A stretch of 64,000 bases of DNA. Source: a virus. This document shows, one piece after another, positions 47,424 through 57,286 of this stretch. A program made the position numbers and the translations under genes. The stretch covers positions 1 to 64,000 of IMG/VR virus record IMGVR_UViG_3300009285_000883. One strand, given 5' to 3'. Position 1 is the stretch's first letter; every line of letters begins with the position of its first letter. The notes beneath the pieces are model-generated. The model was not told the DNA's origin. It ran no database searches and was given only the letters and a program-made list of their open reading frames with translations.

Positions 47424-48563
47424 TCAGGCAGATGGTGATCGGCCACCCGCCTGTGATGCTGCGAGGGCGGCGCCACCAACGACCGGAATGGCTGGTAAGA
47501 CTCTGAGCATGTGATTCACGAGTTTTGGGCCATACACTTGCATCAGCAATTCTGCGTTCTGACGTGCCTCCAGCGGCATGTCGTCTAGCTCTGCAGCACT
47601 TAGCTGGAACGATCTCTTGGGAAGGAATCTTCCTGTTCCGTCAATCATATCTTGCCGTCGATAATACGTCGGAGTAAATGACTTTACTCCAGCCTCCTCC
47701 ATCGCCTGCCTCGTTCCAGCAATCCTTGCGAGCACCTCATCATCATTCATTATGTAATCAACGAACGATTTTCCATTCACGTCAGGACGCTTACGCATGT
47801 GCACTGGTCCTGAATAGCCACGATTCTTCCACATGCGCCTCGCAGCATCATTTACACGTGACAGGTGTAGTTTCAGATTCGGGTGAATATTACGATCGTT
47901 TAGATAGTGCTGTCCCTCGTGAATCCCAGTTGGCTTAAGCGTCTTGTAATTTCGTGCTCCGGCAGGGCTGTATTCAATTGCCCGAGTCGACGGCCTATAC
48001 TGCGCCACATAATCAATCGGCATATCCGGGTTTGCCTTAACGTCAACACTGCGACGTTCAAGGTTAGCAAGGTCCGATTCGCCTTTTATTCCATCTTCCC
48101 ACAGAGGCAGACCAGATCGCTCGTTAATTACATTTGTCCTCCCCGTGGCCTTCTTTGTTTTCGCCATCTTCTCGCCATAGTGTTTGGCAAGCCACGCTGT
48201 CCCCTGTTCAATCTCCCCAACACGCGGATCAATGGCAGCAACCAGCGGCTTTGTAGCCGCCGCCATCGTCTCGGCGGACTTCGCTGCCGCGGAGGTGGCT
48301 TTCGACGCGGCACGTGCTTTCCTGGCCTTACTCAGGTACTTGACACCCTTGGCGATCCCAGCACCACCGATGAGGTTCACGGGATCGAGTAGAAGCTCAG
48401 CCAGGAACCCAGGGATGTCGCCCGAGTCGAACCCCGGCTTGTTCGGACCAAGATGCAGAGCCTCTCGCCCGGTCGCCCGAGATCCAGGCTTGCCAGCGAG
48501 AAGACCTCTCAGCAAGGCCCCTGGTGTATCAGCGACGTACGACAGGGTATCAAGCATGGACAT
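47424..48563 (-). CDS. Virion protein with HExxH motif, 379 aa
   Basis: Residues 8-75 (VADTPGALLRGLLAG, GREALHLGP, IPGFLAELLLDPVNLIGGA) share their plan with the N-terminus of the 1144-residue protein. At 215-219 HEGQH followed by YL gives a zinc metallopeptidase HExxH motif preceded by GI, as in many peptidases. The rest is helical, and a C-terminal hydrophobic run (LPAIPVVGGAALAA) may contact membrane. It could be an ejected protein with a peptidase activity. The start follows AAGGGAG. Confidence 0.6.
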   Translation of the reverse strand: MSMLDTLSYVADTPGALLRGLLAGKPGSRATGREALHLGPNKPGFDSGDIPGFLAELLLDPVNLIGGAGIAKGVKYLSKARKARAASKATSAAAKSAETMAAATKPLVAAIDPRVGEIEQGTAWLAKHYGEKMAKTKKATGRTNVINERSGLPLWEDGIKGESDLANLERRSVDVKANPDMPIDYVAQYRPSTRAIEYSPAGARNYKTLKPTGIHEGQHYLNDRNIHPNLKLHLSRVNDAARRMWKNRGYSGPVHMRKRPDVNGKSFVDYIMNDDEVLARIAGTRQAMEEAGVKSFTPTYYRRQDMIDGTGRFLPKRSFQLSAAELDDMPLEARQNAELLMQVYGPKLVNHMLRVLPAIPVVGGAALAASQAGGRSPSA

Positions 48564-48987
48564 TCTTAAGCTCCCTTCGTGCGCGCCAAACAGCGATACG
48601 AACCATCGCCCGCGCCGCCTTCTGAACGAACGGGAGGCTACGCTCCTTCGCCTCCAGCTCCATCCACTCCACAATGTCATCCATGCGATTGAGGCACTCG
48701 TCAGGCCCCCAGTTGTCCATCAACACCGCGTGTTCCTTGCAGTGGCATCCAGCCCGATCGCGAATCCAGAACTTCGCCAGCAGGCGCGACAGGTGGCAAC
48801 CGGGACCGCAATGCTTCAGCTTGGTCTTTGACTTGCGTTCGAGAGGATCGCCCTGCCCAGGACCATTGCCGCGTTCCCACGCATCAAAGTACGCTTGATT
48901 CGTCTGACACAGTTCATGCCATCGCGAGTGCTTCTGACACTGATGCCTTTCGCACCAACCAGGTTCCTTGCATTGACAATCTGTCAT
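48550..48987 (-). CDS. Cys/His-rich protein, 145 aa
   Basis: CQCKEPGWCERHQCQKH at the N-terminus, then HCGPGCHL and CHCKEH. At least two zinc sites are plausible. It sits among tail genes and overlaps the next gene by 14 bp. Unrecognised in role. Confidence 0.55.
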   Translation of the reverse strand: MTDCQCKEPGWCERHQCQKHSRWHELCQTNQAYFDAWERGNGPGQGDPLERKSKTKLKHCGPGCHLSRLLAKFWIRDRAGCHCKEHAVLMDNWGPDECLNRMDDIVEWMELEAKERSLPFVQKAARAMVRIAVWRARRELKNVHA

Positions 48988-50156
48988 GCCGTCACCTCGA
49001 TGTAATATTCACCAGAATTGTCGTACGGATCGAGGTCAAGAGGATCGGGTGGATAGCATAAGTAACACGTCAGATCAGAATCGTCGTGTGTCATTGGACC
49101 AAAACGCAATAGCAGCGGTGCACACGTCGATGCAGAAGTTGGTTCCCACACAGTAAGTGACCCACTTGGCCATGTTGATGCACATCCTGTTGCGCTGCAT
49201 AGCGACAGGTTGAAGTTCTGCCCCGGATTCGAGGGGTCGTTATCCCCTGCGCTTTCGCACGTCAGGCACCACTCAAAGAACTGTGAGCTTGCTCCGTTGA
49301 CAACCGTGTACGAACCTTTCCATCGCGACGTTCCTGCGTTCCACTCCCATGTCAGCGTGCACGTGTACCCACCTGCGCAACTTGCACGACCTGTCGCATC
49401 CACTACTGTGAGCGTCAGTTCCTTAGGTATGGCAATGCCAAGGCACCGACAAAAGCAGTCATCGCACGTGTCCCCGTTCGAGTCTCGCAACTCAGCCACT
49501 CGGTAGTTATCAAAGACATTCAGATGGCCGATGTTGTTGTGCCCGATCGCTGAAAACCTACCAGTCCCGACAGTCGCGCCCTCAACCCACAGGCCCTCCT
49601 CGGCGCTCTGGATGACCCACGCCTTCGCCATGTCGGCATCAGCGTCAACGCATGCACCGAGACCAACAAATCCAAGCCCGTTGGCGGTCACTGCCGTGTA
49701 ATTGACGGAATCAGTCCCAATCGTGACCGTCCACTGTGATGGTGCAGTTGTGCATTCAAAGATGACTTCGACGCCACCGCCGACAGAGGTTGAACTGGTG
49801 TTGCAGAGCCACAGATAGTAAATGTCGCCCGTCTCGGGCGAGACCTCGACATACAACTGTTGCTCACCAGCGTGGTCTGCGGGTTGCTCTTGAGTGCAGA
49901 TGATCTTGGCGTTCGCTGTGCCATCTGTTCCCGTCGAGTAATCTTCCACGAGCGTGAAACCTGAAATACCCCAGTCCGCAGGCGACACCTCATAGAAGTT
50001 CGGCGGTGTGGTTGTGTCGGCGATGTTGAAATTGTCGTAGTAGAACCAGCAACCGCAGGGGCAGCAGGCGATGCTAAACGCAACGCCCACATGGCCTGGA
50101 TTGCTGGGGGAACCCCAGAACTGGATCTCACCGTTTTTGACGTAGATGCTACCCAT
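48984..50156 (-). CDS. Virion surface protein, Cys-rich, 390 aa
   Basis: Beta-rich with many Cys, including CCPCGCWFYY and CDDCFCRC, and Ser/Thr/Gly-rich stretches typical of adhesion or receptor proteins. The start overlaps the upstream stop (TAATG). It is in the distal tail region; a receptor or fibre role is inferred. Confidence 0.5.
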   Translation of the reverse strand: MGSIYVKNGEIQFWGSPSNPGHVGVAFSIACCPCGCWFYYDNFNIADTTTPPNFYEVSPADWGISGFTLVEDYSTGTDGTANAKIICTQEQPADHAGEQQLYVEVSPETGDIYYLWLCNTSSTSVGGGVEVIFECTTAPSQWTVTIGTDSVNYTAVTANGLGFVGLGACVDADADMAKAWVIQSAEEGLWVEGATVGTGRFSAIGHNNIGHLNVFDNYRVAELRDSNGDTCDDCFCRCLGIAIPKELTLTVVDATGRASCAGGYTCTLTWEWNAGTSRWKGSYTVVNGASSQFFEWCLTCESAGDNDPSNPGQNFNLSLCSATGCASTWPSGSLTVWEPTSASTCAPLLLRFGPMTHDDSDLTCYLCYPPDPLDLDPYDNSGEYYIEVTA

Positions 50157-50758
50157 TACGCACACTCGGTAAAATCGAACGGTTCAGCGACTAAGTCTGT
50201 CCAGCCAGGATAGTACGTCCAGCGCACGCGCAACCCCGACGGCAGAGCTACCTCGTGCGGATTCAGCACCGTGAAGTGATTGCCTGTCGCGCTCCACAAT
50301 TGGTCGTGCTGCTCCACGTCTCCTGTTGTCTCAACAGCGATGACCTCAGTGGTCTTGCCGATCCACCACATGGACCCTGCGGAAGCATCGTTGACGCAGA
50401 CGATGCCGCGCTCCGTGTCGATGCCACCAAGAATCACGAGACCGAGATTCCCCTTCTTCGCCTCGAACGAACCGGACTGCGGACCCCACAGTTCGCCTGT
50501 CGCTGGAGTCGCCGCATTGTCGTAGAGTGCGAACACGGGACCGGTGAGCGATACTAGCCCGTAGCCACCACTTGGAATCGGCTTGTGCGAGTTGATGGCG
50601 AACGGTGACACACTGTCTTCACTCGGCTGCGACACCAGCAATACCGTACGGTTCGGTTCCTCCCACGTGGCGCCGGTGATTTCCACCACGCCGAACGCGG
50701 GAATGTCCCCGGAGGCAAGCGCTTCGATCCAGCGAGTTTTGTGCCATTGGCCGATCAT
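50156..50758 (-). CDS. Hypothetical virion protein, 200 aa
   Basis: Beta-sandwich-like composition; VVEITGATWEEPN and GLVSLTGPVFALYD suggest a structural domain. Overlaps both neighbours by a few bases. Probably a tail accessory. Confidence 0.5.
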   Translation of the reverse strand: MIGQWHKTRWIEALASGDIPAFGVVEITGATWEEPNRTVLLVSQPSEDSVSPFAINSHKPIPSGGYGLVSLTGPVFALYDNAATPATGELWGPQSGSFEAKKGNLGLVILGGIDTERGIVCVNDASAGSMWWIGKTTEVIAVETTGDVEQHDQLWSATGNHFTVLNPHEVALPSGLRVRWTYYPGWTDLVAEPFDFTECA

Positions 50759-52326
50759 AGGTGAAGCGCCCTCGCTGATTCGTACCGCAGTCGCTTCTCG
50801 GAGCGAGACATGGTCTGGTAGTGATACTCCAAGTTCTTACCGCCCCAAGTCGTAGCCGCCTTGCCACCGACAAGCCACCGCAGCATGTGCACGTTTCCGT
50901 CAACGTCGATCGGGTACAGTCCGTTCCACTGCATCGACATGGTCGGCAGGGCCGTGTAGATCTTGGCGTGCGACTCGGCCAGCATGCGCGCCTGATCGTC
51001 CACGTCGTTCTTGCTGTCGCTAAGCGTGGTCTTGCTCAGATCGCTGTAGTGCTGGATCAAACAGCGGAACATGTCGAGTTGCTCGACCTGCGCATCTCCG
51101 TACCCGGTGGACGACTGCGGGTTGATCTCGTGTGAATACTCGTGCAGCCACCGGGAATAAGTCGGCCCCTTGCGGGCATAAAAGGCGGCTGTCAGGAATA
51201 ACTCTGCTGGGTCCTGGTGGCCGGTCTCCAGCACCTTGAACACGGCGTACGGCAGCTTCACGATGCCACGTTCAGTATCCAGCTCGAACTCGTCATCGAA
51301 CCGGGCGAAGTCGCCTTCTTCTTCGTTGATCCCCTTCAGGTCCGAGTTGAACAAGTACCCTTCGACGAACGGAGTCTCAGCCGTATCGTCGGACACGTCG
51401 GCGAGCTGCGGAAGTAGCGGAAGAATATCCTCGATCGCAGAGAGTGTGTACTCAGGAACCGGGAGATCGAGCGAACCGTCGGAGAACGTCTTGATTCGAT
51501 ACCAGCGATAGACCGTGTCTCGGGCGAGTTGTCGTTCCTCACCGTCCGGCACATTCGAGAACACGCCTGGAATCTCATACTGCCATCCCGCAGTTGGCTT
51601 GTACGTCAGTTCGTCGATGGGCTTAATCGAGCCGTCATAGTCAACGCCTACCGCCTCCAGTTTGATCTTCATCTGGAACTTAGTTGGACCGAGTGTGGCG
51701 ACGACGTTCTTGGGCAGTGCTGACGGGTTGGTGTCGATGACCGGGTTCAGCTCAAACCCTGTCGTGGGATAGGTCGGGCCTTCTCCGTACGGAACGATCT
51801 TGATCGTGTTGTCGAGCCTCAGGACGATCAGGCACCCGATGCGATCGCACAAGTAGGCGAGCTGCAGATCGGCGCGCTGACGTGACCAGTTGACCTCGGG
51901 CGGTTCGAGACCTTCCGCCGTCAAGCGAATGTCGTAGCTCGTCTCACCAAGCGCCTTCAGGAGGATCTCCAACACCTCCTTATAGGTCTTCTTTGTGTCG
52001 GCCTTGATCGTGCCATCGGCGAGCCGCACGTTGTACCGGCCCGAGATCAGGCAGTGCTTCCACTTCCACCGTCGATCGAGGATCAGCACGCGATACCGGA
52101 ACCCGCGCCGCACTGCCGGTGGCGTGATCGTGTACTGATCGATCGCACAATCCTTGAAGCTCAGGATCGGCGTGGCGCCGTCCGTGAAGGCGAGATCGCC
52201 ATACATGGCACTGGTCGGCTCAGCCACCGCATAGGCCACGCACACTGACGGAGCGATCCCATGCGTCAGCAGCATGTCGCCGCGCGTGAGCTTCAGTTCA
52301 GGAAATGTGACGCCGAAGTTCGGCAT
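50755..52326 (-). CDS. Tail hub / baseplate-like protein, 523 aa
   Basis: Alternating beta domains with a KHCLISGRYNVRLADGTIK-type turn and CDRIGCLIVLRLDNTIKIVPYG, similar in feel to gpD-type hub proteins that cap tail tubes. The C-terminal third is helical. The assignment is by shape and position and is moderate. Confidence 0.5.
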   Translation of the reverse strand: MPNFGVTFPELKLTRGDMLLTHGIAPSVCVAYAVAEPTSAMYGDLAFTDGATPILSFKDCAIDQYTITPPAVRRGFRYRVLILDRRWKWKHCLISGRYNVRLADGTIKADTKKTYKEVLEILLKALGETSYDIRLTAEGLEPPEVNWSRQRADLQLAYLCDRIGCLIVLRLDNTIKIVPYGEGPTYPTTGFELNPVIDTNPSALPKNVVATLGPTKFQMKIKLEAVGVDYDGSIKPIDELTYKPTAGWQYEIPGVFSNVPDGEERQLARDTVYRWYRIKTFSDGSLDLPVPEYTLSAIEDILPLLPQLADVSDDTAETPFVEGYLFNSDLKGINEEEGDFARFDDEFELDTERGIVKLPYAVFKVLETGHQDPAELFLTAAFYARKGPTYSRWLHEYSHEINPQSSTGYGDAQVEQLDMFRCLIQHYSDLSKTTLSDSKNDVDDQARMLAESHAKIYTALPTMSMQWNGLYPIDVDGNVHMLRWLVGGKAATTWGGKNLEYHYQTMSRSEKRLRYESARALHL

Positions 52327-52328
52327 GA

Positions 52329-53615
52329 TTACACCGCGCCGATCGTGTACTTCTTAATGGCAGGGAGATCGAGGAGCACATTAGACAACTTTGTGTAGAG
52401 GCGGATTCCATTCGTGAATGTGATCGTCCCTGACGGGTCCTTGACTCCACCGCCGTACATGTAGAAGTTCGTGAACGTCTTGCTGGCACGCGCATCTCGC
52501 GTGCAGTCAATCGTCCCCTTGGACTGAGTCACGGTGGCATAGGTGCCGATCGTCTTGGGGAAGAATGTGCCACCGTTCATGTTGAGGGTTGTGCCGCCGA
52601 TATTGCCGCCGACATGCTCCACAGTCCCGCCGTTCTGCGTGAGCGTCGTGAAGGCTGTGCGGAGCTTGGCAGATCCGCTGTCGATGGTGACTGCACCCAG
52701 CGTGACGGTGTCGCCTGTTTCCACGACAGGGCTGCCTTGGCCACCAATCACGAGCGTACCAAGGTTGCCAGCAGTGGTCGGTTCCACGCACACACCCACA
52801 CGCCCATCGTTCACGGTGAGGTTGTTGGAGGCGTGATTCCCCTTAATGAGCAGCGGGGCCACGTTGGTTTCGTAGCTCTGCCCGGTGGCATCGACAACGA
52901 TCGTGGAAGCCGCCGACCCGAAGTCGAGTTTGATATTCTTCGCGGAGGGAGCATCCACCCTCACATTGGCACACGACGTGAACGTGAGGTACTGTCCGTT
53001 CGGCTCATCGAACGGTGTCGATGCGTTCAGCGTGTTGACAGCCGGGAGGCCGATCTCGTGCTTGTACCCCTGCGTAACGGTGATACTCGCAGGGGCATAT
53101 GCGAGGCTGATATTGAACTGAGGTCCAGCCGACGCCCGGTGATCGAACACGATGTCATCGGCAGCCACTGGAACGGTATCAGCGTCCCAGTTGTCCACGT
53201 TGTCCCAGTGGTTCGGCCCGGTTCCTGTGCGGTCAGTTCCACCGCCTGACGCAAATGTGCCTGACGCAGCCGTTTCACCGACAGTCACCGTTCCTGTTGG
53301 GCGCCCGTTCGCCTTGCCTTCCAAGCGAATCCAGTACGCCGATGCACTGTAGGACAAGGACAGCGTTGCGAACTCGCCGACGCTCGTACCCAGGCAGTCA
53401 CGGACCTCACCGTTCACAGCCGCACCACCAGTCAGCATGTTATACATCGCCTGCGCCATCTGCGCCAGCGTCATCGTGGCAGTGAGTGTCATCGTCAGAC
53501 GCTTGCCGTTGATCTCGACATATGCCGTCTCCGTGGACGCCCACGTGCCAGCGAATACGAAGTATTTCACATCCGTAACGGGAGCCGCCGCGCCGAGCCA
53601 ATAGCGAGTAGTCAT
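52329..53615 (-). CDS. Beta-helix fibre-like protein, 428 aa
   Basis: Residues about 160-410 consist of short strands with Asn, Thr, Gly turns (NLTVNDGRVGV, GTLVIGGQGSPV, GGTVEHVGGNIGGTTLNMNGG in parts), typical of parallel beta-helices of tail spikes. The first 100 residues are a more ordinary domain. Likely host-surface binding. Confidence 0.6.
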   Translation of the reverse strand: MTTRYWLGAAAPVTDVKYFVFAGTWASTETAYVEINGKRLTMTLTATMTLAQMAQAMYNMLTGGAAVNGEVRDCLGTSVGEFATLSLSYSASAYWIRLEGKANGRPTGTVTVGETAASGTFASGGGTDRTGTGPNHWDNVDNWDADTVPVAADDIVFDHRASAGPQFNISLAYAPASITVTQGYKHEIGLPAVNTLNASTPFDEPNGQYLTFTSCANVRVDAPSAKNIKLDFGSAASTIVVDATGQSYETNVAPLLIKGNHASNNLTVNDGRVGVCVEPTTAGNLGTLVIGGQGSPVVETGDTVTLGAVTIDSGSAKLRTAFTTLTQNGGTVEHVGGNIGGTTLNMNGGTFFPKTIGTYATVTQSKGTIDCTRDARASKTFTNFYMYGGGVKDPSGTITFTNGIRLYTKLSNVLLDLPAIKKYTIGAV

Positions 53616-53627
53616 CGAATCACCTTC

Positions 53628-54353
53628 TTAGACATTAGGAGGGGCAATGCCCTCGTTCGAGATCGAGTACGGGAGTGAGAACCGATACGCCCATTGAGTC
53701 GGCCAGAGCAAACTCTGCAGTCGCCCCTTCTTTTGACACGTGCCACGCAGGATGGATCGGCGGTTTCCGTGCTCAAACTGCGGCCAGTACGGTGCGGGAG
53801 GCTGAATGTAACCAGTGACTCCTACCGACTCGCCAGACTGAATGATGATCTGGGGAGTCAGCTCGCAGTTCACTTGGAGCAGCGGGGGTCCCATGAACTG
53901 TGGGATGTACTCCCAGTCAGGACCACCTGTACCGATGATCTGAATCGTCTCTTCCCAACTGAATACTTCGTTCTCAGTGAGCAGATAGTCCGCCTGAAAC
54001 ACGGCTCGATAGCTTCGTCCCGTTGCGTACTCTCCACCGTCCTCTTTGGGATAGTCGAGCGTCAACAACCTGATGCCATTCAGTGACGAGTTGAAATCGA
54101 GCACGTGCGCAGACGGTGTATTGTCATCGTGGTACAGCCCGACCGTGTGCCATTCGTAGCGGTATGCGTCCTCAAGTTCATCAATCGCTGCTTTGATGGT
54201 GGATTGCCCAGTGACGCACAGATGGCCCTGAACGGTGAGCGTTTTGCGGATGAAGGCGTACCGGTTGCGCGGAGAGAAAATGCGCTGCTGCTGGATGTAC
54301 GTCACATCCACTTCACCAGCGTCGTGTTGGTAGGCGTCCCACTTGAAATACAC
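53628..54353 (-). CDS. Distal tail-like protein, 241 aa
   Basis: Beta-rich, with FIRKTLTVQGHLCVTG and LLTLDYPKEDG segments; the C-terminus is Pro- and Arg-rich. It lies two genes after the tail tube, where distal tail proteins are expected. Weak call. Confidence 0.45.
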   Translation of the reverse strand: MYFKWDAYQHDAGEVDVTYIQQQRIFSPRNRYAFIRKTLTVQGHLCVTGQSTIKAAIDELEDAYRYEWHTVGLYHDDNTPSAHVLDFNSSLNGIRLLTLDYPKEDGGEYATGRSYRAVFQADYLLTENEVFSWEETIQIIGTGGPDWEYIPQFMGPPLLQVNCELTPQIIIQSGESVGVTGYIQPPAPYWPQFEHGNRRSILRGTCQKKGRLQSLLWPTQWAYRFSLPYSISNEGIAPPNV

Positions 54354-54364
54354 GCGTCACTCTC

Positions 54365-54718
54365 CTAGCGAAGGCGATCAAAATACCCCTCAAGCGCTTC
54401 GATGCGATTGGTCGTTTCGAGCAGCAACTTCTGAATCGTCGTCAACATCCGAACCAATTGATCCTGGTATGTCGCCATCGCACCAGCCACATCATCACCG
54501 GCACGAATTGCGTCAAACCCAGGAGCACGTTCGCCGACTTGCGTCCCGAACGGAAGCTCCGGTCCCACAGGAGACTCTTGCCCGAATGAACCTTGATCGT
54601 TCTGCAGCCAACGCACATCCACTTCGGAGTAGGCAGTATCACCTTTGGCGGGGTGATCGAACGGGTCCGCTTGAGGCAGCAGATTGTCGATCGCCTGTCG
54701 TACTTGTTCGTCGGCCAT
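54365..54718 (-). CDS. Helical tail assembly protein candidate, 117 aa
   Basis: A disordered acidic start, then a C-terminal coiled coil (TIQKLLLETTNRIEALEGYFD). Immediately after the tail tube gene, the site of assembly chaperones. The function is inferred from place. Confidence 0.45.
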   Translation of the reverse strand: MADEQVRQAIDNLLPQADPFDHPAKGDTAYSEVDVRWLQNDQGSFGQESPVGPELPFGTQVGERAPGFDAIRAGDDVAGAMATYQDQLVRMLTTIQKLLLETTNRIEALEGYFDRLR

Positions 54719-54722
54719 GTGG

Positions 54723-55643
54723 TTACACCGTTGAATCGTTGGTCCAAATCAGTTCTGCGTCAGTCCCCTTTTTGCGCACTGAGAACTCCAGCGTCAGCGG
54801 GATCTCGGTCTTGCCGCGTACGGTCGGAGTCTGGTCAGCCCACTGCAACCCAGGCATCGCGATTGTCGCCGACACCGTTCCGTTCGTGAGCTTCAGTTCT
54901 CCCACGATCCCGCTGATTGCGTTGGCGTTTCCGTAAAGTGCTGCATACTCAGTGGCCGTGAACGGGTTGTCCGTGATCAGGCTGATCTTGCGACCGCGCG
55001 GGCAGATCTGCGTGGGTGTTACACTGTTGACCCACCGTGGCTGGAGCATGTTGTCGATCACGAGCGCGAACTGCTTGATCTCGTAGGACACCGTGTTCAC
55101 CTTGAACGTGCCCTCGTAGAACGTGTAGGGGACACGATTCGTCCCTGTCCCCAGCGCGGGGATCGTCCCTGCCCAGGATGCCCCACCTGTCTCGGTCTGA
55201 CCCATCACCTCCAGCACGAGATCAATCAGCTCTTGATCCTCGTCACCAGTGCCCGCCACGCCTCTCAGGATCGCTCGGTTCGTCTTGCATTCGTCGAAGC
55301 GGAAGATAGACCCCACCTTGTCAATCAACAGGCTGTAAGACGGCAGAGCTTCAGCCAAGGCAAATACGTCCGCGACTTCGGCTTCACCGAGGATACGCGG
55401 CAACAGGTGGTCGTAATCGGCTGGTCCCGGCTGCATGCCGATCCTGCCCGATACGAGGTAACAGCTATTGCGCCCCCGCTCGACACTCTCTGAGCGTGTC
55501 CCCGTGATCCCGTTCCCACCTACGACGCGTTGATTCTTCTGCACAGACTCGTACAAAAAGTCCATGCGATTCGACGAAGCATCGAACGTGGAGTCCGCGT
55601 CAAACGCCAGTCGAGCAAATGCGCCCTGCGAGCAACCGCCCAT
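54723..55643 (-). CDS. Tail tube protein
   Basis: A long beta-rich protein of 306 residues. Its order resembles the phage tube family with a duplicated barrel: SQGAFARLAFDADSTFD, then VVGGNGITGTRSE, SGRIGMQPGPADYDHLLPRILG, and a C-terminal LTLEFSVRKKG strand. Many copies would form the tail tube of a long-tailed phage. It follows the neck and adaptor genes in the expected order. Confidence 0.65.
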   Translation of the reverse strand: MGGCSQGAFARLAFDADSTFDASSNRMDFLYESVQKNQRVVGGNGITGTRSESVERGRNSCYLVSGRIGMQPGPADYDHLLPRILGEAEVADVFALAEALPSYSLLIDKVGSIFRFDECKTNRAILRGVAGTGDEDQELIDLVLEVMGQTETGGASWAGTIPALGTGTNRVPYTFYEGTFKVNTVSYEIKQFALVIDNMLQPRWVNSVTPTQICPRGRKISLITDNPFTATEYAALYGNANAISGIVGELKLTNGTVSATIAMPGLQWADQTPTVRGKTEIPLTLEFSVRKKGTDAELIWTNDSTV

Positions 55644-55651
55644 TCATCACC

Positions 55652-56107
55652 TCACAATCGTGTTTCTTGCACAAATGGCCGGATGCACAACGCACACGCG
55701 TCAAGGTTGTCATGCTTGAGTCGGTTCCAATCCAGCACTTCCTCGTGCTCCACCTTGAGCGTATACACGTCACCGGAAGTCACTCCTGTCAGGGCGCCCT
55801 TCTCGACGAACTTACGCCTGATCGTTTCCCTCCACGTCAGCAGTCGGTCGAGCAAGTAATCCTTGTCGTTGTCGTTGTTGACTATCATCGTCACAGCGCA
55901 GCCATATCCAACCGCTTCACGAGCAGTCGTACCGCCCGAGTATCGCTCCTGCGATGGATGGACCGTGATGCCGGGATAGTAGTTCGACCCATCATGCGGG
56001 CGGCGGCGGATGACCACGCAATTATCTGGCAGGCCGGTCAGGTCGAGCGCGCGAATCACATCGCGGACACCTTCCAAGCACTGCATAAAGATAGACACAC
56101 CGGCCAT
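55652..56107 (-). CDS. Tail terminator / neck-like protein, 151 aa
   Basis: Mixed alpha/beta with LDRLLTWRETIRRKFVEKGALTG; size and position between adaptor and tail tube suit a tail terminator. Weak family evidence. Confidence 0.5.
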   Translation of the reverse strand: MAGVSIFMQCLEGVRDVIRALDLTGLPDNCVVIRRRPHDGSNYYPGITVHPSQERYSGGTTAREAVGYGCAVTMIVNNDNDKDYLLDRLLTWRETIRRKFVEKGALTGVTSGDVYTLKVEHEEVLDWNRLKHDNLDACALCIRPFVQETRL

Positions 56108-56110
56108 CGT

Positions 56111-57286
56111 TTACTCCCCGAGAACGTTCACGTTACCAATGCGGTCGCGCGCCTCGTAAGACTGCGGCACCTGATCAATTCTCCGATCCGAGTCCTTCGC
56201 CTCAAGCAGTGCTCGCTCCGCCAACTGCAAGCGTTCGATGCGATCCTTAGAGTCACGTTTCGTCAGGATCGCAAACGCCGACTCGCAGAGACGCTGATAG
56301 GCTGTCAGCATCGCATTCGTCTCCACGTCGATCGGATCGCTGACCGTGAACTTGACAGCCGAGATCGCGGCAGCGGGCGCAGCGTCCAATGTGCAGGACG
56401 TACCGTTCGAGGCGACCGACACGATGGTTCTCTCGTCCGTGTACGTGTTAGTCGTGTCACTAAGACCACCGAATACGTTATCGGGTTCGTTCGCGCTCGA
56501 CCCAAAGCGAATAATGCACCCGACATGAGCCTGCGTGAAAGCACCCGTGGTGATGCTGCACGTTGTCGATCCGCCAGTGACCGTGACTGTGCCGGTTGAA
56601 TACTTCTCAGTCACAAGCGGGCGTGGCGAGCGCTGGAAGTCGTAGCGAAACACGAGCGCCGAGTCCGGTGGCGGCAGGAACACCAGCGACATGTTGTTGA
56701 TGTAATCGCTGTCTCCCGTCACGTAGGCGTACTCGGGATCTCCCGGTTCCGCAGAATCGGACACCGAATCGCGTGACGCCTGATCGGGAAACACCACGTC
56801 CAGTGCTTCGTCCTGGGTGACGTTCCAAAGCTGACCCATCGTCTTGAACCCGACAGGCAGCGGATACTCGTCGCGGTAGATCGAGTAGACCGTTAATGCC
56901 GCTACGTCCGCACCGGGATTCACGTTCGCGTCAAGCACGACGTGAGTTGAATCGACGTAGCTTTCAACGGGATAAGCCACGCCAGCAATGAGCAGTTTCC
57001 CGAATGCAGCCCACGATGGGAACGTTCCACCTGTCAGCGTGACGAGTCGCTCAGAGGCACCGCCTGTATGGTCATATGCGAGCGTTCCCGTTGCATACTT
57101 TGCAACCGTATTGATGTACCGCGTGCCGTTGTACATCGCCCACGCATGCGCCGTGTGCAACGAACGCAACGCCTCCTTTGCGGCGCGTTTCGCCATCCGC
57201 AACGGGCGACCTTCGCGCGCGTCGTTATACACGTCGAGAATATGCTCAACGATGTCTTGGTATGTCCAGATTTCGGTTGTTGCCAT
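56111..57286 (-). CDS. Head-tail adaptor-like protein, 391 aa
   Basis: Helical first 60 residues (YQDIVEHILDVYNDAREGRPLRMAKRAA in part) as in adaptor proteins that bind the portal, then a beta-rich insertion with GTVTVTGGSTT and a helical end (RIERLQLAERALLEAK). It overlaps the upstream gene by one base (TAATG). The adaptor idea agrees with its place between fibre and neck genes and is moderate. Confidence 0.55.
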   Translation of the reverse strand: MATTEIWTYQDIVEHILDVYNDAREGRPLRMAKRAAKEALRSLHTAHAWAMYNGTRYINTVAKYATGTLAYDHTGGASERLVTLTGGTFPSWAAFGKLLIAGVAYPVESYVDSTHVVLDANVNPGADVAALTVYSIYRDEYPLPVGFKTMGQLWNVTQDEALDVVFPDQASRDSVSDSAEPGDPEYAYVTGDSDYINNMSLVFLPPPDSALVFRYDFQRSPRPLVTEKYSTGTVTVTGGSTTCSITTGAFTQAHVGCIIRFGSSANEPDNVFGGLSDTTNTYTDERTIVSVASNGTSCTLDAAPAAAISAVKFTVSDPIDVETNAMLTAYQRLCESAFAILTKRDSKDRIERLQLAERALLEAKDSDRRIDQVPQSYEARDRIGNVNVLGE

